Shown: positions 1 to 12,381 of the stretch, one piece after another
Numbering within the stretch: position 1 is the stretch's first letter
Layout: each line of letters opens with the position of its first letter
From: Agarophyton chilense
Lineage: Eukaryota; Rhodophyta; Florideophyceae; Gracilariales; Gracilariaceae
Length of the DNA: 64,000 bases
Reading direction: 5' to 3'
Assembly: GCA_030374765.1 (NCBI GenBank)
Contig: JARGXX010000025.1
Span: 186,001 to 250,000 of the forward strand
Notes under the pieces: model-generated
Database searches by the model: none
Seen by the model: only the letters and a program-made list of their open reading frames with translations
What the model was told of the DNA's origin: nothing
Position numbers and translations under genes: made by a program

Positions 1-401
1 CCATTCTTGTAGATCCTTGGTAGGATCAAACTTTGGTGAATCTGTCGGATTGAAGGACATAACAGCTCCTGACGCTGGGCTCATAACAATGGGAAGCAGT
101 CCTACGCAGAGAGAGAGGGCTTTCGGTCTAATGTCTAGCTTGCGCTTGTAACCCGCGGTGGGAACGTGGAAGACAGAACGGGCACAAGATTTCCCCCCTT
201 TCTCCTCTGTCCCCAGTGTCTCGAGGTGAAGCAAGGGCGAGGTCTAATAGGCAGCGCCGGCGACATTGTGCCAGGTGGCAATCTTGTACTGCACACCTCC
301 TCCGGTCGCACGGATCATGAACAGCTCCCCTCAGATTTTCTGATACGTAGCTCTTCCACTGTGCCTCATATTCCTCAGTTCTGCGCCGAAATCGATTTTC
401 C

Positions 402-850
402 ATGCAGCACATTATATTGGAGGAATTATATTCGGAGAGCATTGTCGACACCATCCAAGACATCTTGGACTCGGATTTGGATGATAAACCAGTGACCAAG
501 GGAGAATCTAGACCAGAAAGATCAGGTGACATAGATTGTAAGCGGGAAGAAGGGGTGGTTCAACTTCCCAATGACTATTTTTCTCCTCCTCCAATCTACG
601 CATCTCATATTCTCAAACGCCGATTTTGTCTCACCCGTGATTGTTTCGACCGCATTTATCAGGAGCTACAAACCAACCCTTTTTTCATCCAAACCAATGA
701 CTGTACCGGACAAACAGGTCTTTCGGGATATGAAAAAGCTACAGCTGCCATTTGAATTGTAGGATACGGATGTGCTTTGGATAAGAGCTGCACAAATGCC
801 ATGTTCCAATCAGTGGTTCAAATGCCCACAACTTGGGTGGAGATTGCCCA
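402..850 (+). pseudogene. Harbinger/PIF-type transposase, N-terminal fragment
   Basis: The frame from position 402 encodes an acidic start followed by a block reading YASHILKRRFCLTRDCFDRI and, further on, a YF/FF-Q-x-x-D-x-x-G-x-x-G-L stretch. This order is typical of the region just before the DDE_Tnp_4 nuclease of Harbinger transposases in algae and oomycetes. An in-frame TGA ends the open stretch at 755. The same frame continues after it with a GYGCALD block and a WVEIA motif to about 850, then is lost. The DDE catalytic core and the terminal repeats are not seen, so this is a decayed 5' piece of a plain DNA transposon. The family assignment is by motif memory and is fairly secure. Confidence 0.6.
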
Positions 851-859
851 AGCTTTTCT

Positions 860-3095
860 TTTTTTGGCGTGAGAGTTTGTTTGTTTGAGATCGGCCACGC
901 GTCGCTCTTTTCGGCGTGAGATTTTGTCTACATCCAATGATGTGGTGCCATATCTTTTGCTCGCGGAAACAAAGAGCAAAACTTTGGGGCAATATTTCTC
1001 GATTCTACAGCCCAGAAATACACATAAAGCAAATTTTAGCTTCTTTGATCCTCCCGTGGGGAGCGTGTAAGGAACTAAAATTAGCAAAAATCGTTATTTG
1101 CTTATTTGATGCAACCCGTGAGAATTCTCTAAAGGAAATTATACAGTACATATGTAGCCTTGTGACTATTGCATTCCTAAGTGCCATTTGCCGTAAATCA
1201 CGTGTGAATGGCACATGTAGCGATGAGAATGGTCGTGTACAATAGACCCTGTTCTTTTCTTCAATGAACCTATCGTACGATTACTGTAAAGTCTTTGTTT
1301 TTCTTGCAGCGGTTTTGGCGCGTTTGTAAACCTTGCTTCAAATGTTTTGGAACCCGTGGAATAAATTTGAAACGTGTGTAGGCGCAATCTTTGGATGTGA
1401 CTCTGTGGAGCAAACTTTGCAGTAAACCTAGGCGGAAATAAGCCTTTTCGGTTACTGAATGGCCAAGATACTGTATGTATATGAAATGAGATATAAATAT
1501 TTCGATAAAAACTTATTCTTCTTGATCTTTTCAAACCAACACAACCAAATACTTATGTAAATACTCACTAGGTATCAGACACCGTGGCTTCCGGTCAAAT
1601 CCTCCGGATGTGCTACAACTCTTTCGGCCTTCCCACTTCTGCGTTAAACAAAAGCAGGCGTGTAAAATCCCTACAAGGCTTCCCGAGGAGAGGTAATAAC
1701 ATAAAGATATGCTTTCACTCTCTACCCGAAGCTTGCCTTTTTCAGGAAAACTATACGCTGCACCACTTGCAACAGCATTCTGTTCAGTACCAGATCCCAG
1801 ATCGCCATCAAGTCTTCACGACCGTCACAGGATTTTCACTCTGTGGGGGCTTTCTAGACAGCCGAAGTACCGTTGGTACACACAGACTGTCTCCCTTCCA
1901 CGCCGAAAGCGCTTAAACCGGTACAATGGGCTGACAGGGGTTGCTCCGTCCAGCGGCTATCGCCTTAATGGACCTCTATACTGCGGCAAACGCCTCACAG
2001 ATGTTCATAATTTATGAGATTGCTCTTTTAATGGCAAACGCCTCATATTTTGATAAAGTTGAAGGGCTCGAAGCCAAACAAAATTAATGTGTTTGGGTGC
2101 CCATTGTTTGTTGAGGTCGTTCGAGAGACAGCTCGGAGACATCAGAGCACTTTTTATAGAGATCTAGAACCTCCAAAACCGAGCTTCAACGCAATAATAC
2201 TCCATAGTGACTATTATGTGCTTCTAGGTTACTTTAAGCGCTGTTAGCAGCGTTTAAAGCAGCACACTTACAAATAAAAATATAACAGCTATATTAATTT
2301 CCCTTGTGTGCCATTATGGCTTTCGATTTCACCGGTAAAATACTGAGTGAAAACTTTATTGTCACTCTATATCGTGTGTTCCAGCCATGCTGAAGTACTG
2401 TACGCATTTTGGGACCCAAAATGTGCATGCAAGGATTCTACGCGTACTGGGTAGACTTTAGAGTGCAGGTGACCTGGCGAGGAGAGCAACTAACGTGCTA
2501 GCGCCAGAATATATAGCTCTCGATCCAAGCCACAGCAATCTGCAACCATCGGATTTTTCCGCCTTCACAAAACCCACACCATGCCTGAACCTGGTTCCAC
2601 CGAGTTGCACAGAACTGCAGGTTTGAAGAACAAAAAAAAGCAAAACCATTTGATTTAATTCTCCAGGACCGCAAGTTAGAAAAGACACAGGAAAAAATCA
2701 ACGTATGAAACTAGACGATACGTAAATAATCAAAGTCTGAGTGAAGTTTTATAATGATAATACATGTTTACGTGGAGATCCAAAAAGGAACTTTTTTTGT
2801 TTTCTTTGTTCCACATAGAAAAGAAACACATAGGTTATTATCGCTGATAAAATGAATTGATTGAATGTTTTTGGACTTTAGATTTTCTGCCTGACATATT
2901 TTTTTCCTTTCAGAATGTAGTACCGTCGGAGATATCCATTATAATACGGAATATTTTGCGGCCCATCAATAATTTTTTTATTCTCAACGATGATAGACGG
3001 AAAGTATCGAAGCCTGTTTTTTTTGAGAGATTTTGCGCTCCTGATTGTTTAACAGTGAGATGGAAAACGGTGTTTGTATGGTTTAATGAATGCGT
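860..3095. other. Unassigned intergenic sequence
   Basis: Only short open frames of up to about 120 codons occur here, on both strands. None has a recognisable domain, a biased composition or a promoter-like context. The base composition and the many broken frames fit old, decayed repeat DNA. Confidence 0.4.
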
Positions 3096-3100
3096 CTATA

Positions 3101-4278
3101 TGTGACGCAACGCGCCGGGCCCTTATTGAGGACAAGTAGCCACCCTCCTCCGACCTCGTTACACTAAGCAGTGACGACGCCGTAATAGCTGGCATACTGC
3201 CAGGATGGAATACCGTGGACGGCGCTAGGTGTCATACGTGTGGCAATGGCCGACAGCTAGTTTGTGTGGTTGGCACCATACAGTGCTCTGCACTGCTGCC
3301 TTGTAATTTTTAATTGTATTTATTAGTTGTAATCTATCGTAATGGCTAATTGCTAAGCGGCCGGCGGTACTTGAGCGCCGAGTCGCCGGGGGCTATACCG
3401 AAGTAAAGTCCCTAAGGGGGGGGGGCCCTCCGAACTACTAGTTCGTGTCTTGAAACTATAGGGTTATCAGACCTTCGTTCCCAGTCGATGCCGACAAGAC
3501 AGGCAGCAGTCTGATCAACTGCTGCAGAGGTACCTCTCGCGTTTTAGCCTATCGAGTATTCCCCGTCCAGTCCTTGCCCTCCCGGCCATCGGTCGCCGCG
3601 TGGCGCATTGCACTTTCGCTCGGTCTATTGGACCGCTGGCAGTTCTACTGCCCGAGCAGATTGTAGACCCGTATCCGTTGGATACCGAGGTGTGGATCGG
3701 GAGCCTCGGATGAGTGAGTATCACTTCCAAGTGAAGCTGGTAAAGCCAGGCAGACGCATTCGTCTGGGCGCTGGTTCAATCCCAGGGCTTGCCCTGCTTT
3801 GCTATCGTCACCCGTTGGGTGTGAGTGATTACCACTTTGTGGCGCCAGTCGGCATAGCCAAGCAGACGCTCTCGTCTGAGAGCTGGTACAATCTCAGGGC
3901 TTGCCCTGCTTTGCTATCGCCACCCGTTGGGTGAAGTGGTTGGTGCGCCGTTGCGGACGTTAGGGTCGTGGCGCTTGTCCGGGTTCTGATACAATCCCGG
4001 GGCTCGCCCCGGCTACTCGTCATACGCGGCGTATATCCAGGTCGATCACTTCGGTTGGTGTCGGATCGACACCACTCCGAGCACGTCTTCCGGACGCCAA
4101 GGGCTCCTGTGGAACGATAGGAGTCTGTGCCTAGTAGACACTCCTCGCCTGGCGACGACGTCTCTCTTGAGTCGTTGCGGACTCTAGGGCCAGATAGCCG
4201 ACCCCGGCTTTCCAGGCTCTGCCTGTGTGTAGCTCTCGCCGCCCGCAGCTGGTCTCCCGAGTAGCGCATTGCGTTACA
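3101..4278 (+). mobile_element. Solo LTR, 1.18 kb, with 5-bp target duplication
   Basis: The segment opens with TGTGACGCAACGC and closes with GCATTGCGTTACA; these are imperfect inverted copies of each other (11 of 13 match). It is flanked on both sides by CTATA (3096-3100 and 4279-4283), the 5-bp duplication expected of LTR element integration. The closing bases match the closing bases of the 55016-55432 LTR, which gives the orientation and suggests a related Ty3/gypsy family. No internal region accompanies it, so it is a solo LTR left by recombination between two LTRs. An AT-rich patch near 3305-3350 may be its promoter area. A G run (3416-3425) and an internal tandem repeat lie downstream. 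Confidence 0.85.
3714..3935 (+). repeat. Two-copy tandem repeat (about 110 bp unit) inside the solo LTR
   Basis: Two imperfect direct copies lie side by side, each carrying a block GCAGACG..CGTCTG, then GGTtCAATC-like bases, then CAGGGCTTGCCCTGCTTTGC, and closing with CACCCGTTGGGT. A weaker third copy of the middle part follows to about 4020. In each copy the CAGGGC/GCCCTG bases form a short hairpin. Confidence 0.8.
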
Positions 4279-4283
4279 CTATA

Positions 4284-6184
4284 GTAGATCTCAATCTAGC
4301 TGAACTCGATACACACGTTTATCGTGAGAGTTTCTGGACAGCTTTTGAGACCCTATTCAACAATGGATATGTGACCTTGGATGAATGCTAAAGAGGATAT
4401 TTGGATGTAATTGACATTAACCAATTAGAATTGCTTCACAGAAGCACACCAGTACTCAAAGTAACCATTTTCATCTCGTCACGAAGCATTTGACAAAGGT
4501 GAGGTACAAGTGGGCAGCGTCGACACAGAATGATTCAAATAAAATCAATAGGTTTTTGGAAATAACTTCCACCAAAAATCGGAAACTAGATTCGAAGCGA
4601 GTTCTAGTTGTATTTGTTTTTGGCAATGTAGGTACACCGCAGGAGAACGTGGACATCCTGTGGGGCCGATTTGAAGTAATTCGGAGATGGGGAGAGTGGA
4701 CACCATGAACTAGTGGTAGTAATTCATGAAAAATATGATAATGGACTAGTCTGGGTCGAAAAAGGCGAAGTTTTGGTCGCAAAAGTGACAATCAGAAGAG
4801 CATCTTACCACAGAAAATGGATTTATTTCAGCAGATTTGGAGGATTCACTGGAGAATCAGAAGGCCCCGCAAAGTACAACCACAGAGAAAAAAAATTGCG
4901 TCACGGACATGGCAGAAGGGGAAGCAACGATGTTAGAAATTGTTATTTAAAGCTCGCAACGTTGTAAGAAGGCATGAGGGTGAAACGAAGATATCCAGGA
5001 GTTCTGGAGAGTTCTTCTCAAGCACAACAAAAAGAGCTTCAAGATATATTACGACAGTTCTATTGGCATTGACATTGCATGAAATCTACGGAGAGGAAAG
5101 GAGATAACTCACCTTTTTCTTTCCTGTTTCTGTTTTTGTTGAGGAAGATATATGTTTTAGGTTTACGTACATATTGTGATCGTGGTGACGTATTATGATA
5201 CGTCACCGGTTGGTAATTGTAAAAGCTTACGCATCTCTCGAGCCTCTAGTGCATATGTAAATTGATCTGCGGACAAAGCTTCGCGTACCTCACTAGTTCT
5301 ATTCTTGCATTGCACTCTTTTTCGCATGAAGGGGCCTACGTGAGCATTAATACAATTTCTCTTATTGTAAACAACTTATTAAAATAAGAAGAATTATAGT
5401 CACGATGAACTCTTTATCTCCGCAACCTCTCCCATCGCCAAGAAGAAGGTCCCCGAGAAAGGCACGCTCCAGATTCATGGCCTTCTTATGCTCCTTCTTC
5501 TAGAGAAGGGAGAAAAATTCGATGAAAAACTGCGGTGCGAGGAAAAGGCAGGAAAGTGGTAGAGACGGTTCTGCTTTTAAAAACTTTTTGAGAAGGTGCA
5601 TGAACGCAGAGAGAAAGAGAAAAGGATCCTACTGTCGTTAAAAATAGGAGGAAGAACAATTTGGAAGATTTGTTCGCCAATTGTTGTTACTTGCGACGAG
5701 TTGGTGAGGAATAGACAAAGCTTGCATCCCGCGTAATTTTGTAGTTTAACTACTCTAGATTCTTTACCTTCCTTCAATATAATGATACAAATTTCCTTTG
5801 AGCTATACTTTGAGATCATAACCTGAGATTTTGAGGGCTCCCTTCGTTTGTCTCAACACAGGCAACGTATTCGAAGTAAGGTGGAATGTCCGCACCGAGG
5901 CGAATCTGGACGTATTGCCATTGCCTATTAAATAGAAAAAGGGGAACTATCGCGAAAAGGGTAGAGGCCTTCGAGTTGGGTTATTCGAATTATACCATCG
6001 GAGTACCAAAAACCAATGAGCGTTGGAACTCCTTGCTCTTGACTACCTCCACAAGTTTGTCCGGTCTGGTCGATACCGAAGAATTAATCGCAATAACAGC
6101 AGAAGATATATCATCCCCACAAGTTTCTTTAGAAGTGGTGTACCAAGCTTCTACTTCGAGATTTCTTTTGCATATTTCCTTCAT
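4284..6184. other. Unassigned sequence between transposon fragments
   Basis: Short open frames occur on both strands (for example 4490-4708, 4713-4967 and 5886-6215) but none shows a family motif or a plausible start context. The stretch probably holds further decayed transposon DNA. Confidence 0.35.
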
Positions 6185-6420
6185 TGAGATTCACTTCAAT
6201 TCCGGGTCCTTTTGATCAATACAGAAGTTGTAAAACTCATGCACAACAAAAAGATATCCAAAATGGTGGCCACGGACTACTCCTCTAGCTTTCTTAGAAT
6301 CCACAAGAGTGCAACTGATTTTCCAAATACATGTTCTACATTCATTCGGAGAAAAGAGAGGTAGATTTTGGATGGATCTTCGCATAAATGTCTAACCAGA
6401 GATTTAGGAATCATTAATAT
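6185..6420 (-). pseudogene. Harbinger-like transposase, C-terminal fragment
   Basis: Read on the minus strand, the segment has a block LSFLRMNVEHVFG and, about 40 codons on in another frame, EFYNFCIDQKDPEL. A pair R-M-N-V-E-x-x-F-G ... L-H-N-F-C-I-D is the hallmark of the DDE_Tnp_4 C-terminal region in algal and oomycete Harbinger transposases. The two blocks sit in different frames, so at least one frameshift separates them. The LTR element at 6422 begins directly after this fragment and truncates it. No terminal repeat was found. Confidence 0.5.
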
Positions 6421-6421
6421 T

Positions 6422-7253
6422 TGCAGAGCAATGCCCGGCGACGGGAAGTGCTCTATGGGACGTTCGAAACCCACTCTCAAAGAGAGGCAGAACAGAGACC
6501 AGAGCCCTCGTCACTTCACAGGCGATGATGTAACTTCACTTAAGATTCAAGTAAACCTACGAGTTTGAAAGAGAAGGCTAGCAAGGCGTCCAAGGATGGT
6601 GGGGGTGTATCGCTACCGAGGCGTACAGCAACTGAATGGGTGTCGGAAGATCCGGTGAACTGAAGGAAAAAAGGGGTAAGATCCAAAGCAAAATATACGG
6701 GAGATTTGTGTTGACGAGCGAGGAATATAACAAGCAAAAGAATACCCAGTACTGGGGCGGAGGTTGTACCTGGTCTGTGAAAGAAATATAGTAAATAACA
6801 AAACATAAAAACTTAAAGACGAATAGTTGGTATGCACCGCAGTGCTGTCCTGAATGGGACCGGTTTGCTAACAAAGCCGTAGTCATGGAGGCTTCTCCAA
6901 GAACAAGGTAAAGCTGTCTTGAAAGCGAACGAAATCAGTACCGAACACGGGATGACTCTACAAAGTGGGAGGCAAGCCTGAGCTTGCTTCTACTAAGTAC
7001 TGTACTATAGAGTGTCTGTGTGGAAATATCTATAAATATCTAGATTCCCACACGTGGGTTCTGCGACTTTTAGCACTGTAAGCCTATCGAAATGGGTACT
7101 AAATTATATAAAATATTCCATAATTAAAAGGTCACCAGTCCAGGTCCACAGTAAACGCCACACTCATATTGTGAGCCATTACTTGTCAGGAGATAGCCAT
7201 AAGTCATGAAACGCATCATGTTCATCAGAGCAACCAGAGCGCATTGCACTACA
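6422..7253 (-). repeat. 3' LTR of the 6422-17310 element
   Basis: On the minus strand it starts TGTAGTGCAATGC and ends GCATTGCTCTGCA, a clear inverted pair. It aligns over its full length with 15695-16402 plus 17188-17310. A C-T-C-C-C-C-C run on the plus strand just beyond 7253 is the polypurine tract that marks this copy as the 3' LTR. Confidence 0.8.
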
Positions 7254-7254
7254 T

Positions 7255-7270
7255 ATCCCCCTCCTTAAAG
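7255..7270 (-). other. Polypurine tract of the LTR element
   Basis: On the minus strand the bases AAGGAGGGGGATA lie immediately before the TGTAG start of the 3' LTR. This is the usual place and composition of the plus-strand primer of a Ty3/gypsy element. Confidence 0.6.
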
Positions 7271-7323
7271 GAAAACAAAAGGGTTTGACAAGCGCATCAG
7301 AACTATGAACAACGTTAATACCC

Positions 7324-9123
7324 ATGGTAGGGTCCGAGCGTTCCATCTCGGGTGATCCTCCATCCAATCTTTCACTTGAGTCCTTACTTCTCTCCAAGGA
7401 GAGCCTACCAATATATCCCTTTCTCAACTTTTCAAGTCCTCAAAGTGTTTTGAATCCGGATGTTGTGGTATCTGACACTCATTTTGTCAATCAACCTCCG
7501 ATACCGGATAACAGTAATCATACGCAACCGTCTACCCCCGGTGTGAGAAACCTTGTGGGTGCTGCATCCTCATCCACAGGTGCATAGTTTCTTACCGATT
7601 TCCGGATCGTGCCGTTACCGTAACTGTAGCCTACACCAATTGGGTCTTCATCAATAGACTTCGATGCGTCCAACATGTCCGTTTCTATCCCTGAGGTCCG
7701 AGCTGTACCCTCTTGGGTTCAGCGCCACTTATTGGTCGAGCGCGATCCTTTGCAGGACTCACGTCTACATTCTCGGGCACAGTGGTTCCATCTAGTGGCA
7801 GTGAATGATACCGAACTGGTTAACAGATGCGACGAAGACGGATGGCTCCCTGGAGATTTCCCTGTGACGATAACCCAATCCTGGGACTGGTGTAACCACG
7901 TGGCGATCCAGTTGAGACATCTGCGGGTTTCATTATGGGAAATGAAGGACCAAACCGGTAGTGGGATGGCTCGTACCGCTCACAAACCCATGTTGTGGAC
8001 TCAAGAGGAGACTTAGATTCCCGTATCCCACGGCTTCGATGTTGGACATTTCCGCACGCGCGGCGACGAGTCATATGGTGCCAACTTGGCTACCCTAGCC
8101 GGAAATGTCGCGAGGTTTGACGGACTGCTCCGACCGGTCGTTTGCAACGAACTCCTGTGTTGGGAGAGACCTCTTCTGCACGCAGAATTCCACTACTAAC
8201 AGCGTCCTCAAAGACAGAGCTTCCTGCACATGGTCCGATTTAAACAGAAAGTGCGTTCCCGTTTCAGGCATCTAGTACCCTACCAAAACGTAGAAGCCGA
8301 GTGCATCAGTGGTCAGTTCCATCATGAACAGTACGTTCTCATTCTCTAGTGTTGGGGCCTATGCGAAGTCCCGCGGGGGTTCTACGTTGAACTCCCTCCG
8401 TGCTTGACCTACATAGCTTCCAGACTAATCCCAAACCCTTATAGTGGGTATTGCTCGGTGTTTGTCACAGAGTTGGTAGCCCGTATTTTGGTGCCCCTAC
8501 TATGAGAGGCATATGACCAAGGAACTATATGGTATATCCTACATAAAATGCAAGCGCACATCCAGGAATGGGATTTTTCCGTTTCCCTAGGGGGTGGGTC
8601 TAACCAACAAGAGTTGCAATACATCCTCGAAATTCTAGACAGCGTGAACTGGGACGGCGTTTTGTATGACCCGCAAGCCGGAGGTCAGCATAGTTTAAAT
8701 GATCGTGCGCCCGGGTGCCGAAGTTCCCACCCGGATGATTTCGTGTATTACGATCCCTACGAGCACGTGCTATGTTTCAGAGCTCAGGGTGAGAGTAATC
8801 GAGACGCTCTGCGTGTAATTCCCGCGAATCACCCCAGAGGGTTCATCAACGCTGACGATTGCATACCCTCAGTTGATCCGAATGATCCCATGTTGGATTA
8901 TGATGAGGGGATGGACCCGTCAGGTACGGGTGAAGAGGTTGTCGAAGCTCTCGAATCGGGTAACACACTTATGTATCGGTCCACGGAAGAGGACATTGCC
9001 GCAACGTCGGATCCGCAAGATATAACGATTCGCCACTTCTTGACCTCTATTGTTATCCTTATCCCAGAAAGAGTTACCAGTGTTGGGCATTTGCCTGCGC
9101 TAGTGGCGCAACATTTGAAGTAG
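7324..9123 (+). other. Antisense open reading region in the 3' part of the LTR element
   Basis: Between the chromodomain and the 3' LTR the plus strand, antisense to the element, holds several open stretches, the clearest at 7675-8016 and 8548-9123. The second encodes about 190 residues, Asp/Glu-rich in its later part (a run of D/E/P between roughly residues 110 and 150). I recognise no domain. It lies in a known position for extra ORFs in large plant Ty3/gypsy elements, where antisense ORFs have been described. It is a fossil with a few breaks. Alternatively it is unrelated DNA captured by the element. Confidence 0.45.
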
Positions 9124-9489
9124 GGTAGCCCTCGTTAGATCCCATCCTCGTGGAGACTGAATAACTTGATCTAACTCCTTGAGTAAGGTTCTTGAGTCTT
9201 CTTCTACTTCTTCGTGTTCTTTCCAATACCACTTCATTAATTCATACTAGACCGATTACGGTTATTCTTACGCTCGCCGGTTTCCCGGAACCATCAAAAT
9301 GGAATTTAGAGTTTACACTTCTTTCTTCTTCTTCTTCACTTTTCGAGGGTTCCTGTTTTAATTCTTCTTTTTTCGGGTCTTTTTTTTGAGGCGAATGCGT
9401 AACTAACCATCGGGTCGGTCGAATCGCCGATGGGAGCGCGGTTAGCCCACTAGTGCATAGCCCATGTTAGGAGGTGACGCTGTTCGCGT

Positions 9490-9642
9490 GCAGCGGTGGT
9501 ACTGTACAGTGAAAGACCTCGAAAGGTGTTGAACTGGTTCAGATATATCCACGAGAGAGGTTAGTCCGTACAGTCTGATGCGATAGAGCCATTCTTCACT
9601 GGGAGCCACTACTTGATTCACCAGTCGTTCCACTAGGAATTC
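9490..9642 (-). other. Chromodomain remnant of the LTR element
   Basis: A minus-strand stretch reads FLVERLVNQ, then about ten residues, then WLYRIRLYG, an acidic/hydrophobic segment, EPVQHL and a final VQYHR. This is the chromodomain pattern (aromatic-V-E ... Y-x-I/V-x-W-x-G ... W-E-P ... L) placed at the C-terminus of chromovirus integrases. It identifies the element as a chromovirus. Confidence 0.65.
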
Positions 9643-9829
9643 GCTCCGGTATGTGTCGCGCTTCTCCGCTGTCTCAGTCATCTCGTGCCTTTTTACAGGT
9701 TCCACCAGTGTTGGTAGTCTTCTTCGCAGTGCAGAAGACGAGTAATTGACCGAAGACAGTATCAAGAGCTTTCCTTTTTTTGTGGTGTCCACAATTGCGA
9801 GGCACACTCAACTTGAGTGCTAACTATTC

Positions 9830-10480
9830 CCAAAGGATATCTCTAGAAAAAGCGTAGCCATGTGAATAAATCAAGCTTAGGTCCGCGAAGTTTGCGTGTC
9901 GCAGTGAAAATATATGGCTTCTCGAATACGAGCTTCTTAACGAACATTCCCATATTGACTGTTGTGACGATGGAGCATGACGGTTACGCGCCGTGCGGCT
10001 GGAAAGCGCTCGCAAGAGTGCACTTCGTCAACATTGGTTGGTGGTCCTGACCCGTGGGCGTTTGCAAACGATTCCCATTTGTGGGTCAAGTGCTAGGTGG
10101 CGGGTGCGCATCTCGATGGGCGCCAAGAGATGCGCCGTGGCAAGCCGAAGAATACGAAATTGCACCAGAGAGTGCGCGCATTGCGTACGGTGGCCTATGC
10201 AACACAGCCAACTTGTCCCGCTAGTGTCTTTTCGACCGCTGGCCTAATATGAGGCCGAAATTATAATATCGATATTTTTTGTAAACTTTATAAATTTCCA
10301 TAACTTTTTGTGCCTAGACGTTTTCAAGACTCTATTCTTCTCTGGTGTCAATGTCAAAGATCATGAACAATCGTCCAAAACCTATAAACAACATCATCTT
10401 TACTCCGTTCTTTCGTAATTTATCAAATATGTCATCATCTAGGGATCCCCGACGGGTAGTGGGAAACAGAGTAAACACCC
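9830..10480. other. Unassigned sequence within the LTR element
   Basis: This stretch lies between the chromodomain remnant and the piggyBac coding region. No recognisable integrase or transposase motif is seen. From about 10255 the base composition becomes AT-rich, which may mark the left flank of the piggyBac insertion. Confidence 0.35.
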
Positions 10481-10529
10481 GCGCGCGTCTCTTCACATCA
10501 GAGAGCGACATTTAACGCTTCTTTGTTAC

Positions 10530-12310
10530 GCAATGGAAGACGGAACTAGTCGGCGGAAGTGTTACAAAAGTGGACGTTGTTGTCAAAAATCGGAGATACA
10601 CTTTTGTAACCATAAACTTCAAGCTACCTGGTCGCGAGAAAAGGTGCACTCTCAACATTTGCAATTTGAAAGCCGGGGATCATGTAATGGTTCAGAAAAC
10701 TCCCCAAGAAGACATCGATTCGAATATGGAGATGAATGGTGCTGCTATTACAAACGAAGTTTCGAACGATGACGATCAGCCTACTGTCACGAAGGTCGAT
10801 GATAGTCACACAGTGAATCCGTTGAGTCCTCCTACTATGACAAGAAGTGACACGCGAGACAGTTTTGTGGAAGTTCATTCGACGAAATGGACAACGGAAA
10901 ACGTATCCCTGACTCTGAATGGTCCAGTGCAAAAGCATGAATGGAAAGTCACGTGACCTGTTGGGGATTTTATTTCCGCCATGCATGCACCCGCGGGACT
11001 TTCTCCATACGATTTATTCATGTGGATGTTTCCGGTAGCTCATTTGGATACAATAGTTAGATCTACCAACTCTCGGCTGGAAGAAAAAGGCTTAAAGCAG
11101 ACCACAAGCGGTGAAAGTTTGAAGTTTTTCGGTTTGATGGTGTTAATGACACGCTTTCAGTTTTGAAATAGAAGATCAATTTTGTCTAAAGACACTTTTT
11201 CTAAATATATTAAATCTCCGCAGCTCGGAAAGATCATGTCACGCAATTGGTTTGAACATATACGGCGATTTGTCGTTTTCAGTGGCTCTATAAACGATAA
11301 AAAATCTGAAGAATGCAGGTGGTGATGCGTTTCTGAATTTGTGAAAGCTATAAATGAGCATCGAAAAGCTTTCGTATCTCTGTCACACAGTTTGTGCGTG
11401 GAAGAAAGTATATCACGTTTGTAAGGACTTGGGGATGAATGGATTGAAATTGGACTTTCACACTACATTGCTCTTGATAGGAAACCTGAAAATGTTTGTG
11501 AATTAAAGACAGTGTTTTCTGGAAGGAGTGGATTGGTTCTCAAAATATAAATCACGATGGGAGCTACGCAACTAGATGTACAGCCTTTTGAATCGAAACA
11601 TGCATATGGAACCGCTGTTTAAATGAGACTTGTTGAAAATTGGTTCGCAACTGATCGAATCGTTTGTGCCCATTCATATTTTGCATCTATTGAAACAGTT
11701 GAATAAATGTTAAAAAGAGGAATTCGATTCATCGGGGTCGTCAAAATAGCCATCAGAAGGTTTCCTATGAAACATCTTTCCGCACTTACAATGACGGCAC
11801 GAGGCCAACACGTGTCAATGGTTGCAAAACTGCTGGAATTCAATCGTAATATGACTTCTGTGCTCTGGGTAGACCGTCAAAGGGGATATTTCATCAGCAC
11901 TTGTAGCAGTACCCAACCAGGAACTCCCATTTCTCGTGAAAGATGGAGGACAACTGATGGAATAACAAAGAAATTTCCGCTTTCTATTGATATTCCAGAG
12001 ATTTCCGAGGAGTACTTCCTTGTTGTTCAAGAATTGATAAACATAATAGGTCACGTCAAGATGATCTAAATATGGAAAAGAAGTTGGAAGTGAAAGAATG
12101 GTCTTTTAGAGTGAATACTTCTTTGCTTGCAATGTGCGTGGTTGATGCTTGGAATCTTTACAAGGGTGCATACGGAAACACATTGAATCTTAAACCGCAT
12201 AATTTCTATTGTATTCTCGCAGACGGATTAATAGATAACAACTGGGATGCTATTAGAACTATGAAAAGAAATTGTAAAACAGAAGGGAACCATCACACAT
12301 ATGGGTGAAT
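10530..12310 (+). pseudogene. piggyBac-type transposase (DDE_Tnp_1_7), decayed
   Basis: A plus-strand coding region lies inside the minus-strand LTR element. In order it shows a basic N-terminal part (10530-10960), a DLFMWMFPVAHLDTIVRST block followed by LKFFGLMVLMTRFQF (11010-11165), a CVEESISR block near 11395, an ENWFATDRIVCAHSYFAS block (about 11635-11690), an FIGVVK block (11732), VLWVDRQRGYFIST (about 11860-11905), and a final SLLAMCVVDAWNLYKG (12120-12165). These are the conserved blocks of piggyBac-derived transposases (Pfam DDE_Tnp_1_7). The coding frame is broken by several in-frame stops and frameshifts, for example after 11165 and near 12069, so it is inactive. The TTAA target and the inverted ends were not located with confidence; TTAA occurs at 12315 and 12327. 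Confidence 0.8.
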
Positions 12311-12381
12311 TCCCTTAACATATCTCTTAACCGTTCGCTGTTTGGTTCTGGAACGTGTTTCAAATCCAAATCTTTCAATTT

